A stretch of DNA of 64,000 nt from Sphingomonas taxi (GCF_000764535.1 NZ_CP009571.1:3157001-3221000); one strand, 5' to 3'. Positions 1-9,888 are shown, counted from the first letter of the stretch. Numbers and translations: made by a program. Notes: generated from the letters alone by a model not told the origin.

Positions 1-20
1 GCCAACAGTCTGGAGCGGCG

Positions 21-674
21 ATGGATTACCTGATCCGGTGGAAGAATGAGGATGCGCGCGGCTCGGCGGACCTGATTAGTGGCAGGTGGCTTACAGTTCG
101 CCCAACCGGTCGTGACCTGACCCACGCGACCCTGATCGGCCGTAACGTTGCCACTTCCCATTTTCATATCGAGCGTGACGGAGATGCGCTGCTGTTTAGA
201 TATGGGGGCAGGCATGCAGCCGCGAACAAGGCCGAGGGAATTTACCGCGGCGATATGCTGATTGATCCCACGAAGCTTGCTGACACGACGACTATTTCTT
301 GGCGCCAAGAGGGGAGTCACGAATTTGAACGTTTGCCTGTGGCGGTACGAGCTTTAGCAGTGAAGGAGGGATCACGCAGGGCGCGAACAGGAACCGCCCC
401 ATCGAGGAGTGGACTGCTTGCCCGGATGAAGAGAGCCGAGGCACAAGCCGGGGGAGCACTGAAATGTGACGCCTGCGGTTTCACCGGTCATGATGCGTAT
501 GGGGACGCGATCGGGAGCTGCTTCGACGTGCACCACCGCCATCACCTTGCTGACGGTGAGCGCACAAACGGATTAGACGATCTCGCCCTGCTATGTGCCT
601 GTTGCCATCGTGCAGTGCACGCGCTGGGCGACATTCCGTTTTCCGAGTTTTCCTCATTGTTCAGCAAAACTTGA
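21..674 (+). CDS. HNH endonuclease domain protein (McrA-like)
   Basis: This is a 217-residue protein with a C-terminal zinc-type HNH nuclease fold. Visible ligands are C149 and C152 (CDAC), the catalytic histidine pair at 171-172, and C192-x-x-C195-H196 followed by H200. The N-terminal 120 residues match no domain I recognise and may read the DNA substrate. The ATG at 21 has a GGAG 7 nt upstream, so the gene looks complete although it begins close to the window edge. It lies on the cargo side of the tRNA-Gly island, upstream of a type III restriction system transcribed toward it. HNH proteins of this shape are often modification-dependent restriction enzymes; that role is inferred from fold and neighbours, not shown. 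Confidence 0.8.
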   Translation: MDYLIRWKNEDARGSADLISGRWLTVRPTGRDLTHATLIGRNVATSHFHIERDGDALLFRYGGRHAAANKAEGIYRGDMLIDPTKLADTTTISWRQEGSHEFERLPVAVRALAVKEGSRRARTGTAPSRSGLLARMKRAEAQAGGALKCDACGFTGHDAYGDAIGSCFDVHHRHHLADGERTNGLDDLALLCACCHRAVHALGDIPFSEFSSLFSKT

Positions 675-1278
675 CGCCGGAACCCAATCGCCCGTTTGGG
701 CTGATGGGCTAGATTAGAGGCACTCGAAAAGAGCTACCCAAGCTACAATTCTGATAATCATCTCATTTCTCTTAGCATATGGGCGGATGAGTTTATGTGG
801 TTCCGGAAATTCGTATCCCCCTCACTCAAACTGCATGGACATGGAGCTCAGCGCGGGTGCAGTCATTCCCGATCCGGCTATACATGACCGCTTGCGGACG
901 CTAGAGTTGGTTTTTCTATCGCGAACCCGCATTTGTTCAGCGTCATAGAAATGGCAGCTATTGGCTTAGGCATCTCAAACCAAAGATATGGGCTTTGCGC
1001 CCAGCAACGACGAAGCTGGGGTTCGTCCTGTGGCGGCTCCTCTGCATCAAGCATTCCGAGCCGGTTTCGGCATCCTCTGGAATTCCAACAACAGGGGCAC
1101 AGCGGGAGATCCCCGAACCAATTTGAAAGCCGGAGCCGTTTCAAAACAAGCAGCCTGGCCTCTTTAGAACGTAAACAGATCCAATTCGCCGACGGCAGGC
1201 AATCAAAACATGCTCTCCCTTCGCTTCGGTAATATACATTGCGATTCTTACTCTAACGAAGGTGCAGCACGCCAAAGC
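675..1278. other. Intergenic stretch without supported gene
   Basis: About 600 bases lie between the HNH gene and the end of the restriction subunit. Short open frames exist on both strands, but they lack ribosome binding sites and have low-complexity Ser/Arg-rich translations. I see no RNA gene, repeat or clear terminator. Confidence 0.5.
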
Positions 1279-4233
1279 TTAGGATTTCTCCTGAGTGAAT
1301 TTTGCAAGGATCTCCTCGGCGGAGACAGCCTTCACATATTCTACTCCAATCGCTTGAAAGTGGGCTACGCCGCACTGGATTTTAGCTTTCTCGTCGTCAC
1401 GCAACGTGGTGAAATCGCTTTTCGACTCCGATACCAGGTGCATCGCTGGTCCTGCTGCCATACTCGTTACCGCCCAATCCGGATTATAAGTCCCCAAGGG
1501 CGTTTCGATCTTGAAGTCCGGCGGCAGCTTGGCGAATAGGCCAACCAGTTCAGCGTGATCCAGCGTGTCCGCGATCGGTCGTTCTATCGTATTAGAATCG
1601 ACCCGGATGTACGTCATCGGAGAGTGCTCAACGGCGATCAGATCGTCGGCATCGGCTTCGAACTGCGCGAACAAAGACTGATCGTACTGATCGCCAGTTC
1701 GCTCGTAAGTGATGCCCTGCGTCAACACGTCGCGCCGAGCTAGCTTGATCGCCTTATGCGCCAATTCTACGAAGGCCGAAGGATTAGTCTTTGCCCAAAG
1801 GAGCCGATCGGACCTGACAAGGATTTGTGCCACAATCTTGCGGGGTAGGCCTACACGTGTCGATATTTCAGACAAAATATCAGGCAGCGGCCCAGCAAAA
1901 TGCTCGATATGGCGGGGAGCTGCGACGGCCCCCTTTTTAGTGCCCACGCCGTCACGCGCAATTATCAATTCCGCACTTGCCCAGGTGACTCGCGCCGTTG
2001 CTGGATCGGGCATCTTCTGCAGATACTCGACCGCCTTCGCAGTTAAATCTTCATCAGTAAATTTGAGATGATACCGAGTCCGCGCCGACACCTTGGCCCA
2101 TAGATTACGAAAAACCTCCGACGCGATTACGTCTTCACGTCGCTCGACCAGGATTTTGTTCTCAGTGTTGAAGATTAACTTGGCGCTGAGCCTATCAAGT
2201 AAAGCGGTAATTGCCAAACGTGCTTCGGGTCCAAGGCTCGCGGGCAAGGGCACCGTTTTCGCCGCCACTGCTTTGCGCATGGCGTCTGTAAGACGCCCTA
2301 GTGCATCAACCAGCCCCGCTTCCTCCCATCCAGTGAAGACTGCGCGCGCCTCTTTAACGCCGAGGACTTTGGGATCGTTTGATCCGGCAGTTGGGTAGTA
2401 GAGCCTCGCGAGCACTTCAATGCTGGCACGTCCAAACGGACGTTTTGTCTCCTTCTCCAGTTCAATCTGCAGCTCGTCGGCATAGGTGGCATAATCGGTG
2501 TCTGCAATCACCGTCAGGCGCGCGATACCTTCATCGCGACGACGCAGTCCATTGTTGTCGACCGGCAAGCGCAGGCCGCGACCGATAGACTGACGCCGCG
2601 AGCGTTCGCTGCCTATCTCGCGCAGCGCGCAGATTTGGAACACGTTTGGATTGTCCCAGCCCTCGCGTAGGGCAGAATGGCTAAAAATGAAGCGAAGGGG
2701 CACTGCTTCGTCGAGCAGCTTCTCTTTATCGCGCATGATGAGATCAAAAGTGCGCTCTTCGATCTTGTCGTCGCCCGTGCTCTTCGAAAATTCTCTGTCG
2801 TCGAACGGTGTCACCGAGTGCTTGTCTTGGCTAAAGTAGCCTCCATGCGCGGATTCCGGGTTGGCGGGAGTTGTTACGAACAGCGTCTTAAACTCTGGCC
2901 GGGCGGCCAACTTGCGGTATTCGCGCTCGAAAATCTTCACAAGTGGCCCCATCTTCGGCCCCTCGTCGGTGTATATGCGGTAATCCGCCACTGTCGGGAC
3001 GAAGAAAAGCGAAAGCGTTTTAATACCGAGCGGACGATTACGCAACTCAGTCCTGAAGTGATGTTCGATCGTGCGCGCAACCATCGCTGCGGCCAGGCTG
3101 TCGCCGGTGCTATCGCCGTGGGCGTCACCGCATGACATAACGCGAATATCGCCCGGTAGCATCAGCTGCATCGTTTTTGTGCCCGCGTCGAGGTGACCGA
3201 TCTCTAGCCCGTCATAAAGCGCGCGGCCTCCCGAAAGCTGTTTGAGCGCGTCGCCGTCATGCGCCCAAACCAGCTCTGACTTTGGACCGTTGGCGAACTG
3301 CTTGTGAATCTCGATGCGAGCCCGCGGCGCGTGACCTTTGCGCGCCTCAACGTCGACTAACCGAACGAAGGGGCTGTTCGTCGCATCCCTTATGCTTGCG
3401 CCATCGACCCAGATGCGTTTAACGAGGCCGAGTTGCAACGCATCGAACGCATCGAGTCGGTAAAGTGTATGGACGACATTCACTGGGGTTGCGGTATATT
3501 TGAACATCGCGAGGGGGTTCATTGCCGCTAGCGCTTTGCGACCAGCACCCTTTAAACCGCCCTCAACCGACTGCGGTTCGTCAACAATCAAAATAGGGCG
3601 AGTTTTCGCTACCCAGTCAGCCGCAGCCTGGTCGCCTAGCGCTTCTTGGTTTGGGTCGTAGAAGACGTTGTTGGCGCTATTAATCGACTGGATGGTGACG
3701 ATCATCACTTGGATATCAGCGGCCGTTGCGAATGCGCGGACCCGTCCTAACTTCGTCCGATCATAGACAAAATCCTTCAACCGGATACCGTCAAATTGAC
3801 TAGCAAAGTGTTCGCGAGTCTGCTGAATTGATTTTCTAACGCCTTCTCGGATTGCAACGGACGGCACGACGATGACGAATTTAGTAAAGCCGTGTCGACG
3901 GTTTAATTCAATAATCGTGCGTAAATAGACGTAGGTTTTGCCGGTGCCGGTCTCCATTTCTATCGTGAAGTCCGGGCTATCGAATGCGTCGTCCGGCTCC
4001 AACGCATTCGCCTGCTGCACTGCCTGTATGTGCGGCAGCCAGTCTTCACCCTCTAGAGAGCAAACGTTGCTAATGCCGACGCCTGTCTCGGCTAGCTCCA
4101 TCTTCCCAACGATTTCGAGAGGCGCGACGGAGAAAGTTGCTTGTGACCCGGCGATCGTATCGCCAAATACCCCAATCGCCGCGTCGATCGCAGCGCGCTG
4201 GTGTGGCAAGTCGTTCTCGAAGATAAATTTCAT
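1279..4233 (-). CDS. res: Type III restriction enzyme, Res (nuclease/helicase) subunit
   Basis: This 984-residue protein is the ATP-dependent translocase and endonuclease of a type III restriction-modification system. A superfamily 2 helicase Walker A motif (TGTGKT) lies at about 95-100 and the DEAD-box-like DEPQ at 218-221. A C-terminal PD-(D/E)xK nuclease is readable as P918-D919 followed by E936-S-K938. Length and domain order are normal for Res subunits, so it looks intact. The start ATG shares its A with the mod stop codon (TAATG), implying translational coupling. It cleaves only in complex with Mod, after converging on two unmethylated sites. It is the largest cargo gene of the island. 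Confidence 0.93.
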   Translation of the reverse strand: MKFIFENDLPHQRAAIDAAIGVFGDTIAGSQATFSVAPLEIVGKMELAETGVGISNVCSLEGEDWLPHIQAVQQANALEPDDAFDSPDFTIEMETGTGKTYVYLRTIIELNRRHGFTKFVIVVPSVAIREGVRKSIQQTREHFASQFDGIRLKDFVYDRTKLGRVRAFATAADIQVMIVTIQSINSANNVFYDPNQEALGDQAAADWVAKTRPILIVDEPQSVEGGLKGAGRKALAAMNPLAMFKYTATPVNVVHTLYRLDAFDALQLGLVKRIWVDGASIRDATNSPFVRLVDVEARKGHAPRARIEIHKQFANGPKSELVWAHDGDALKQLSGGRALYDGLEIGHLDAGTKTMQLMLPGDIRVMSCGDAHGDSTGDSLAAAMVARTIEHHFRTELRNRPLGIKTLSLFFVPTVADYRIYTDEGPKMGPLVKIFEREYRKLAARPEFKTLFVTTPANPESAHGGYFSQDKHSVTPFDDREFSKSTGDDKIEERTFDLIMRDKEKLLDEAVPLRFIFSHSALREGWDNPNVFQICALREIGSERSRRQSIGRGLRLPVDNNGLRRRDEGIARLTVIADTDYATYADELQIELEKETKRPFGRASIEVLARLYYPTAGSNDPKVLGVKEARAVFTGWEEAGLVDALGRLTDAMRKAVAAKTVPLPASLGPEARLAITALLDRLSAKLIFNTENKILVERREDVIASEVFRNLWAKVSARTRYHLKFTDEDLTAKAVEYLQKMPDPATARVTWASAELIIARDGVGTKKGAVAAPRHIEHFAGPLPDILSEISTRVGLPRKIVAQILVRSDRLLWAKTNPSAFVELAHKAIKLARRDVLTQGITYERTGDQYDQSLFAQFEADADDLIAVEHSPMTYIRVDSNTIERPIADTLDHAELVGLFAKLPPDFKIETPLGTYNPDWAVTSMAAGPAMHLVSESKSDFTTLRDDEKAKIQCGVAHFQAIGVEYVKAVSAEEILAKFTQEKS

Positions 4234-6176
4234 TAGATCGCGCCCAGCTTCTCGATCGCATCATTACCGCGCCGATGCCGCAGAGTGGCAGCTAAGTTAG
4301 CGCGTGCTTCGGCAGCACGTTCGCCACCAGCGTCAAAGCCGCTGTCCTTGAAGAAGAAGGTGGTGGGTGCGGTTGGGGCCAGCTCGTCAAGCCAGTCGGC
4401 AATCCCGTCGCCGAGCGCCCGTGCCTGCGCCGCGGGCACGTCGGCCAAGCATACCAGCAGCGCGCCGCCTCCTAAGGAATGAACGGCGCAATCCGCGATT
4501 GTTCGTGTCTCGGCTGGCAGGGCAAGGTCGATCCCGGTCTTGAGCAACAGCTCTACCAAAAGGTCATCCTCACTCCGTCCAGGCAAGATGTTATTGGTCG
4601 CATCGAGCAGATCAGCGGCGAGGTCATCGCCAGGCTGCCATGGCTTAAGGTTCGAGGTAGCAAGTCGATAAACACGGAAACCAGAGTCGATATCGGTATC
4701 AGGATTTTTGATTTTGATCTTCTCACCGGCGCGTCGAAGTCGTTCCTCTGTCACCTCTGCAATCGTCGAGAATCGCGGATGACTTTTTATGGGTTCCGGA
4801 ATCTGAACTAAAATGTATCGGTGATCGGTTCTTTGCTGAGAGTTTAACTCCATAACCGCATGCCCAGTTGTTCCTGAACCTCCGAAGAAGTCCAGAACGA
4901 TCTCAGACGTCGAATCCCGCAAGACACTTTCAACAATGTCATAAACAGCCCAAAGGCTTTTAGGAAAATCAAAAGGCGAATCCGGAACAAGCTCTTTAAG
5001 TATAGCTGTCCCATAGCCATTCGAGTCATATCGAGTGTCTCGCCATACTGACTTCTGGAGACCAGATGTTTTCCCTAGTTCTATATCATATCCCGTTTTG
5101 GTGCGCTTCGCACGTAACATATGCTTGATTGAATCAACGGATTGACGAGCATACCGCCATTTTCGTTCTACACCATTGCGATCTATTGGATAAACATAAA
5201 AAACCGATCCGTCATTTTCCGTTTGGCTAGGATGAAAGTTATCCCTTGACACGTCACCGAAACCAACAACCTGACCATTTTGAACGATCACCGGATAGAA
5301 GCAGTTTTTTGCGTCCTTTCGTTCAGATTCTCCGCCCCAGTTTCTTAAGGGAGCCCAGTCCACCTCGTTTGGATCGATCTGTCGATCGGCAATTACCTTT
5401 GTGTCTTTACGGTATACTATCACGGCATATTCGTGAGTATAAGAAAAGTTTCTACCCTGGACTCCGCGAGGGTTATGTACAATGGCTATGACGTCAATGT
5501 CAAAAACGCCTTTTGGGTAAACATCTTCACAAATAGTTATTACGTTATGCAGCTCGTTCTCATCAATAGTAACAACGAGGACTCCATCTTCTTTCAGCAG
5601 GTCGCGCGTTAGCAAAATCTGAGGATAGAAAGCGTTGAGCCAATCAGTGTGGTAGCGGCCAGAGTCTCTTTTAATGGTACTGAATCGCTTACCCACTCCG
5701 TCTATTGCGCCGATGGCTTCCTCGTATGCACGAAGCGGTGCGACAAAATCGTTACGATAAATTAAATTGTTTCCAGTATTGTACGGGGGATCAATATATA
5801 TAAGCTTTATTTTGTCTGCATAACTTTTGCGCAAGAGTTTAAGCACCTCGAGGTTGTCACCTTCGATCATGATGTTCTTGGTAGCGTCCCAATCCTTGCT
5901 GCGCGCCCTCGTCGGACGCAGAGTACCGAAGCTGGGTGTCAAAGCGAATGCGCGGGCGCGGGCCTTACCCTTCCAATTTAACCCATAGCGTTCAGGGCTT
6001 TCCTCGACTGCGTCGCCGAGTAACTGGCGCAACACGTCGAAATCGACCTTACCGTCAGTGACGATCGCAGGGAACAAAGCCTTAAGCGCGTCTACGTTCT
6101 CCGCAACCACGTCGCCGCTATGCGCTGCCGGATTGTCGCGCGTGATGCGGGGGACAGGATTCGTCTTGTCAGCCAT
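4233..6176 (-). CDS. mod: Type III modification methyltransferase (Mod), N6-adenine
   Basis: This 647-residue beta-class adenine methyltransferase has the catalytic DPPY at 129-132 placed before the SAM-binding FFGGSG at 430-435, the order typical of type III Mod. The segment between them (about 200-400) would contain the target recognition domain that sets DNA specificity for both methylation and cleavage. It is the promoter-proximal gene of a two-gene operon with res. Its central part has noticeably lower GC than the chromosome, as is common for horizontally moved recognition domains. The start at 6176 has only a weak A-rich ribosome binding site. Confidence 0.93.
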   Translation of the reverse strand: MADKTNPVPRITRDNPAAHSGDVVAENVDALKALFPAIVTDGKVDFDVLRQLLGDAVEESPERYGLNWKGKARARAFALTPSFGTLRPTRARSKDWDATKNIMIEGDNLEVLKLLRKSYADKIKLIYIDPPYNTGNNLIYRNDFVAPLRAYEEAIGAIDGVGKRFSTIKRDSGRYHTDWLNAFYPQILLTRDLLKEDGVLVVTIDENELHNVITICEDVYPKGVFDIDVIAIVHNPRGVQGRNFSYTHEYAVIVYRKDTKVIADRQIDPNEVDWAPLRNWGGESERKDAKNCFYPVIVQNGQVVGFGDVSRDNFHPSQTENDGSVFYVYPIDRNGVERKWRYARQSVDSIKHMLRAKRTKTGYDIELGKTSGLQKSVWRDTRYDSNGYGTAILKELVPDSPFDFPKSLWAVYDIVESVLRDSTSEIVLDFFGGSGTTGHAVMELNSQQRTDHRYILVQIPEPIKSHPRFSTIAEVTEERLRRAGEKIKIKNPDTDIDSGFRVYRLATSNLKPWQPGDDLAADLLDATNNILPGRSEDDLLVELLLKTGIDLALPAETRTIADCAVHSLGGGALLVCLADVPAAQARALGDGIADWLDELAPTAPTTFFFKDSGFDAGGERAAEARANLAATLRHRRGNDAIEKLGAI

Positions 6177-6804
6177 TTTTCTTAATCGTCTTTCGATTGG
6201 TCTTGAGGCAAGCCGCTACCGGGGGAGGCCGATATTAATGACGCCGGCGGCCAACAAGACCCTTTTTGCAACTAGTCGTTTCCGCACCGCGCCCTACGAC
6301 AAGTTTCTCGGCAGCTCCATGCTCAAGCCTATGGGACGAGGTCGCGATAGGCATTCTGCGCCTGAGCCAGCTCGTGCTCGTGCGAAACCAGCTGCCCGCC
6401 GAAATTTACCGTTATGGCCATCGAAGGCAACGCGCCAACGAGTCTTAGGCTTGACCGCAGCTCGAGGCTCAGCCGCTGGTTATCACAAACTGAAAAAGCA
6501 TGGTTAAAGAGATTAATGTCGACTTAGACGGAGAGACGCCGAGGGGCGTTCATTATCGCCTCGTTCGACTATGCACCTACAGCCTTGTAATAGCCCAGCT
6601 GCAACGCAAGACCCTGGTTCGGCTTAGGCGGGATGCGCCGGCTCTTTAGCGGGATGCTAATGTCAAGAATGACCTAATCACAAAAACAATTTTGGGCGAC
6701 TTGTTTGGGATTGCGGATTGGCGATTGAACTGGCAGCAACGATCCATGAGCTCGGTACCAGCAATTGGTACCTCGTCGTTCGCATTCCAAATAGGGGTTG
6801 ACCT
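6177..6804. other. Intergenic stretch upstream of mod
   Basis: About 630 bases separate the start of mod from a doubtful plus-strand frame. The mod promoter should lie here on the minus strand, but no clear -35/-10 pair stands out. Open frames here overlap each other and show no protein-like pattern. Confidence 0.4.
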
Positions 6805-7257
6805 TTGGCAACCAAACCGATGGCTGGCATTGATGACAAGGCGAATTTTGTTTCTTGGCTGGGAGGCGTCGGGACGGTGGACTCATCGTACGTGCTAACT
6901 CGTCATTCGAACGGTTTGCTTACGTCTGGTAAACCTTCGAACATGTCTGGCCACTTCCACTCCGGGTTCTTTGGTATTCGGGATTTTCTACGGTCATCCC
7001 CTCAATACCAAGGAGCATTCCGGAACCTAGTGTGGTCGACTGGATTTTGGAAAAGTAACCAGCAGCTGGAGCACGATTTTGCGCTGTTTGTGCAAACGCA
7101 CTGGGCTAAATTTCCTGGTCAAAAGGGGGGTGATTGGCGCAAAAAGCTGCCGTTAAGTCTCGGCGGATTGCCCGCGAAAGCAGGCGGCCGGGGAAGCGGC
7201 CTTATCTCAAGAATGTTCATTTTACTCGATCAGTATGGGCATCATGTTGGTTACTAA
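6805..7257 (+). CDS. Hypothetical protein (doubtful)
   Basis: This open frame encodes up to 150 residues starting from TTG at 6805, or 145 from the ATG at 6820. The translation has a balanced, protein-like composition with several Trp, Phe and Gly residues (for example GGVGTVDSSYV and SGHFHSGFFGIRDFL), unlike neighbouring spurious frames. I do not recognise the family. It ends about 125 bases before an IS element and lies alone between the type III operon and the transposon. It could be a small island gene or the remnant of a larger one. Confidence 0.4.
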   Translation: MATKPMAGIDDKANFVSWLGGVGTVDSSYVLTRHSNGLLTSGKPSNMSGHFHSGFFGIRDFLRSSPQYQGAFRNLVWSTGFWKSNQQLEHDFALFVQTHWAKFPGQKGGDWRKKLPLSLGGLPAKAGGRGSGLISRMFILLDQYGHHVGY

Positions 7258-7442
7258 GCCGGCTAGACGAGCTCGAGCATGCTCGTAATTTGGTTTCAGT
7301 AACAGTCTCCAAATTCCAGATGAATTGGCGGACAACTGGCTCGTCGCTAGCTTGACGAAACATGGTACCGCGTGTGCCAACTGACGTGCTCCCCTGAAAC
7401 TCTGCCAATTTGAGCTAGAGTCCGCTTCGTGAGGAGACGGAC

Positions 7443-7709
7443 GTGAAGAAGACCAGGTTCAGCGAGGAGCAGATCATCGCGGTGTTGCGCGAGCAGGAGG
7501 CCGGGATGAAGACGGCCGATGTGTGTCGCAAGCACGGGATCAGCAGCGCGACGCTGTATGCGTGGAAGGCCAAGTACGGCGGTATGGACGTGTCGCAGGC
7601 GCGCAAGCTGAAGGTGCTCGAGGAGGAGAATGGCCGGCTCAAACGGCTGCTGGCGGACGCCATGCTCGACAATGCCGTGCTGAAGGAAGTCGCGGCAAAA
7701 AACTGGTGA
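7443..7709 (+). CDS. IS3-family transposase OrfA (HTH)
   Basis: This 88-residue protein starts with a helix-turn-helix that binds the terminal repeats ([16 protein letters not shown], then [21 protein letters not shown]) and ends in a leucine-rich coiled coil ([17 protein letters not shown]). The last codons contain the heptamer A AAA AAC at 7697-7703, in frame as a canonical -1 slippery site just before the TGA. Slippage would fuse OrfA to OrfB and make the active OrfAB transposase; OrfA alone usually acts as a regulator. Confidence 0.92.
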   Translation: MKKTRFSEEQIIAVLREQEAGMKTADVCRKHGISSATLYAWKAKYGGMDVSQARKLKVLEEENGRLKRLLADAMLDNAVLKEVAAKNW

Positions 7710-8572
7710 AGCCCGCCGCTCAGCGGAAGGCTGTTGAGCATGCTCGGCAGCTGTTTGGCATCAGCGAGCGTCGGGCATGTACCATCTTCGGCGTGGACAG
7801 GACGTCGGTGCGCTACGCGCCCCGGCGTAGTGATGATGGCGACCTGCGGTCGCGGCTGCGTGAGATCGCGGCCGAACGTCGGCGCTTCGGCTACCGGCGG
7901 CTTGGCATCATGCTGGCCCGTGAAGGGCTGGTCATGAACCACAAGAAGCTGCTGCGGCTCTATCGCGAGGAGAACCTGCGGGTCAGGCGCCGGCGTGGCC
8001 GCAAGCGAGCGATGGGCACCCGAGCGCCGATGACGCTGCCGCAGGGTCCGAACCAGCGCTGGAGCCTCGACTTCGTCAGCGACACGCTGATCAGCGGCCG
8101 GCGCATCCGCATCCTGGCGGTGGTCGACGACTTCACGCGGGAGTGCCTAGCGCTGGTGGTCGATACCTCGCTGTCAGGCGCGCGTGTTGCTCGTGAGCTT
8201 GATGCCATTATCGCGGCTAGAGGCGTACCGCCGCTGATGATCGTGAGCGACAACGGCACCGAACTGACCAGCCTGGCGATCCTGAGATGGACGCAGGAGC
8301 GACCAATCGAGTGGCACTACATCGCGCCAGGCAAGCCGCAGCAGAACGGCTACGTCGAGAGCTTCAACGGCCGCCTACGTGACGAATGCCTCAACGAGAC
8401 GCTGTTCGTGTCGCTCGGCCATGCCCGCTCGGTGCTGCGGCTCTGGCGCGACGACTACAACCATGTGCGCCCGCACAGCGGTGTTGGCGGGCTGACGCCC
8501 GCCGATGCTGCCAGGCGGGTTGTGCAACACCGCCCCGAGGGGCACCATACCAACCCCGGACTCCAGTTATGA
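7706..8572 (+). CDS. IS3-family transposase OrfB (DDE integrase core)
   Basis: This is the -1 frame partner of OrfA and is probably made mainly as an OrfAB fusion through the slippery heptamer. A GTG at 7706 could allow independent initiation (288 residues). An HTH_21-like segment ([15 protein letters not shown]) precedes an rve integrase core with D122 (SLDF), D182 (SDNGTE) and E218 (NGYVES). The 35 residues between the last two give the DD(35)E spacing of IS3 transposases. No stop or deletion interrupts it. Confidence 0.92.
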   Translation: MKPAAQRKAVEHARQLFGISERRACTIFGVDRTSVRYAPRRSDDGDLRSRLREIAAERRRFGYRRLGIMLAREGLVMNHKKLLRLYREENLRVRRRRGRKRAMGTRAPMTLPQGPNQRWSLDFVSDTLISGRRIRILAVVDDFTRECLALVVDTSLSGARVARELDAIIAARGVPPLMIVSDNGTELTSLAILRWTQERPIEWHYIAPGKPQQNGYVESFNGRLRDECLNETLFVSLGHARSVLRLWRDDYNHVRPHSGVGGLTPADAARRVVQHRPEGHHTNPGLQL

Positions 8573-8653
8573 CTGGTAGAGCTTTGGGGAGCACGTCACA
8601 ACCAGAAGTAGGCGGATTGGCTTCCATCAGCGCTGCTCACGACAGCAGCTTAA

Positions 8654-9670
8654 TCATCCTGCTAGCTCACGATGCACAATGCGATGACAGTTGGCGCATA
8701 GGCACATCAGGTCTGACAGCCGCGTCACATGTCCTGACGCCATCTCTGCCAGCTGGATAGTCGCGTGATGCACCTCAATCACGGCATCACCGTTCGGGCC
8801 CAGGGCAGCGCTGGGCACTATCCCGCAGCGCTCGCAACGAAGGTACCCTAGCTGCTCTACCATCGCGCGGCGCTTCGCGGATGCCAGCGCCGGTTTCCGC
8901 TCACGCCGCAGGTGCGCCACTAGCCGGGGCCGCCCCTCCGCGATCGCGAGATCAGGGTCTACAGCCTCAACGCCGCGGCCAGGCACTACCTCATCCTTAC
9001 GGACTATCGGGTATCCAGCGGCTTCCAGTATTTGGAAGCAGGGGGTGCCGATGCCGGCGGTAAAGTGTGTTGGTCGCGCTTCGATCCCAGTAGCCGCTTG
9101 CAAGGCGAGACCAAATACCTTCTTCGGGGCCAAGCGCGAGCCATTCGGGGCGACCAGATCGAAATCACGGGAAGGGGCAAAGTTGGGGACGTCGTGGCCA
9201 TCGAGAAGATACTGGACAGCTTTGTCGACGTGCTCAGGCGTAACGAGTTTCAGCTGAACGATGGAGAGCCTTCCATCCTGGTCTTCAGGTCGACCTTCCA
9301 CGACCGCGGCGAACGTACGAGGGCTGACGTTCGGCGCAGTAATCAACACCCGCCGCGACGCGCCATTGCTAGAGCTGCCGGCATTCATTGCTCTCACCAA
9401 TTCGTTGAAGCGGTCGGCTACGAGCCCGGTCTCGGAGACGCTTAGCCGCCGGCGGGCAAGTGGCTGTTGCTGAGCGGGCCGGCTGTCTAGAAACACCTCG
9501 TAGGGGATCGCTGCTGCATCCAAGCGAGTTAGGATGATCTCCAACGCTTGCCGATAGTCCCGATTTCGACCTTTGCCGCTGCGACTGTGAAGGACAATGC
9601 CGCGATCATCCTGTTCAACGCGGGCATTCAAAACGGTGCCACTGACTGTCGCGAGAACCAGGTCAGGCAT
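8654..9670 (-). CDS. HNH endonuclease with N-terminal accessory domain
   Basis: The protein has 338 residues when started at the ATG at 9670, which has AAGGAG 9 nt upstream; the frame stays open about 70 codons further but with unlikely sequence. The C-terminal HNH module shows C279-x-x-C282, H301-H302 and C325-x-x-C328-H329, close in layout to the first HNH protein of the window. The N-terminal 250 residues contain two blocks, one around RNRDYRQALEIILTRL and another with the pattern FDLVAPNGSRLAPKKVFGLAL and a later AGYPIV. These recall accessory domains of modification-dependent HNH nucleases. Function as a restriction enzyme is an inference. Confidence 0.8.
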   Translation of the reverse strand: MPDLVLATVSGTVLNARVEQDDRGIVLHSRSGKGRNRDYRQALEIILTRLDAAAIPYEVFLDSRPAQQQPLARRRLSVSETGLVADRFNELVRAMNAGSSSNGASRRVLITAPNVSPRTFAAVVEGRPEDQDGRLSIVQLKLVTPEHVDKAVQYLLDGHDVPNFAPSRDFDLVAPNGSRLAPKKVFGLALQAATGIEARPTHFTAGIGTPCFQILEAAGYPIVRKDEVVPGRGVEAVDPDLAIAEGRPRLVAHLRRERKPALASAKRRAMVEQLGYLRCERCGIVPSAALGPNGDAVIEVHHATIQLAEMASGHVTRLSDLMCLCANCHRIVHRELAG

Positions 9671-9888
9671 TTTCCCTAACTCCTTCGAACGCCTGTGGCG
9701 CATGGCTAACGCAAAAAATCTCGTGGCAGTCAGCGCGTCGGCGTAAATTCGCTTTTTGCTCAGCGTTACGCTGTTACACAACGGGGTGAGTAAATTACCC
9801 AACCAGCAAAGTGGCAAAATATTTTTCGTGCTATATAAGCTGGGGGTGCCATTGCGTAACAGCGTAACACATAGCGCCAAGTACGATT

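Larger units (their letters stand above)
7382..8598 (+). mobile_element. IS3-family (IS407 group) insertion sequence, intact
   Basis: The element is 1217 bp with imperfect terminal inverted repeats. The left end starts TGACGTGCTCCCC and the right end, read on the other strand, starts with the same 13 bases; the next bases also align (CTCTGCCA against CTCTACCA). It is flanked by a perfect 4-bp direct repeat CAAC (7378-7381 and 8599-8602), the duplication size of the IS407 group. Two overlapping reading frames and the DDE residues are intact, so it should be able to transpose. The duplication points to a fairly recent insertion into non-coding island DNA. Confidence 0.92.

Noticed and set aside
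933..1232. Open frame of 99 codons near the left end
   Set aside because: Ser/Arg/Gln-rich translation, no ribosome binding site and a competing antisense frame; treated as non-coding.
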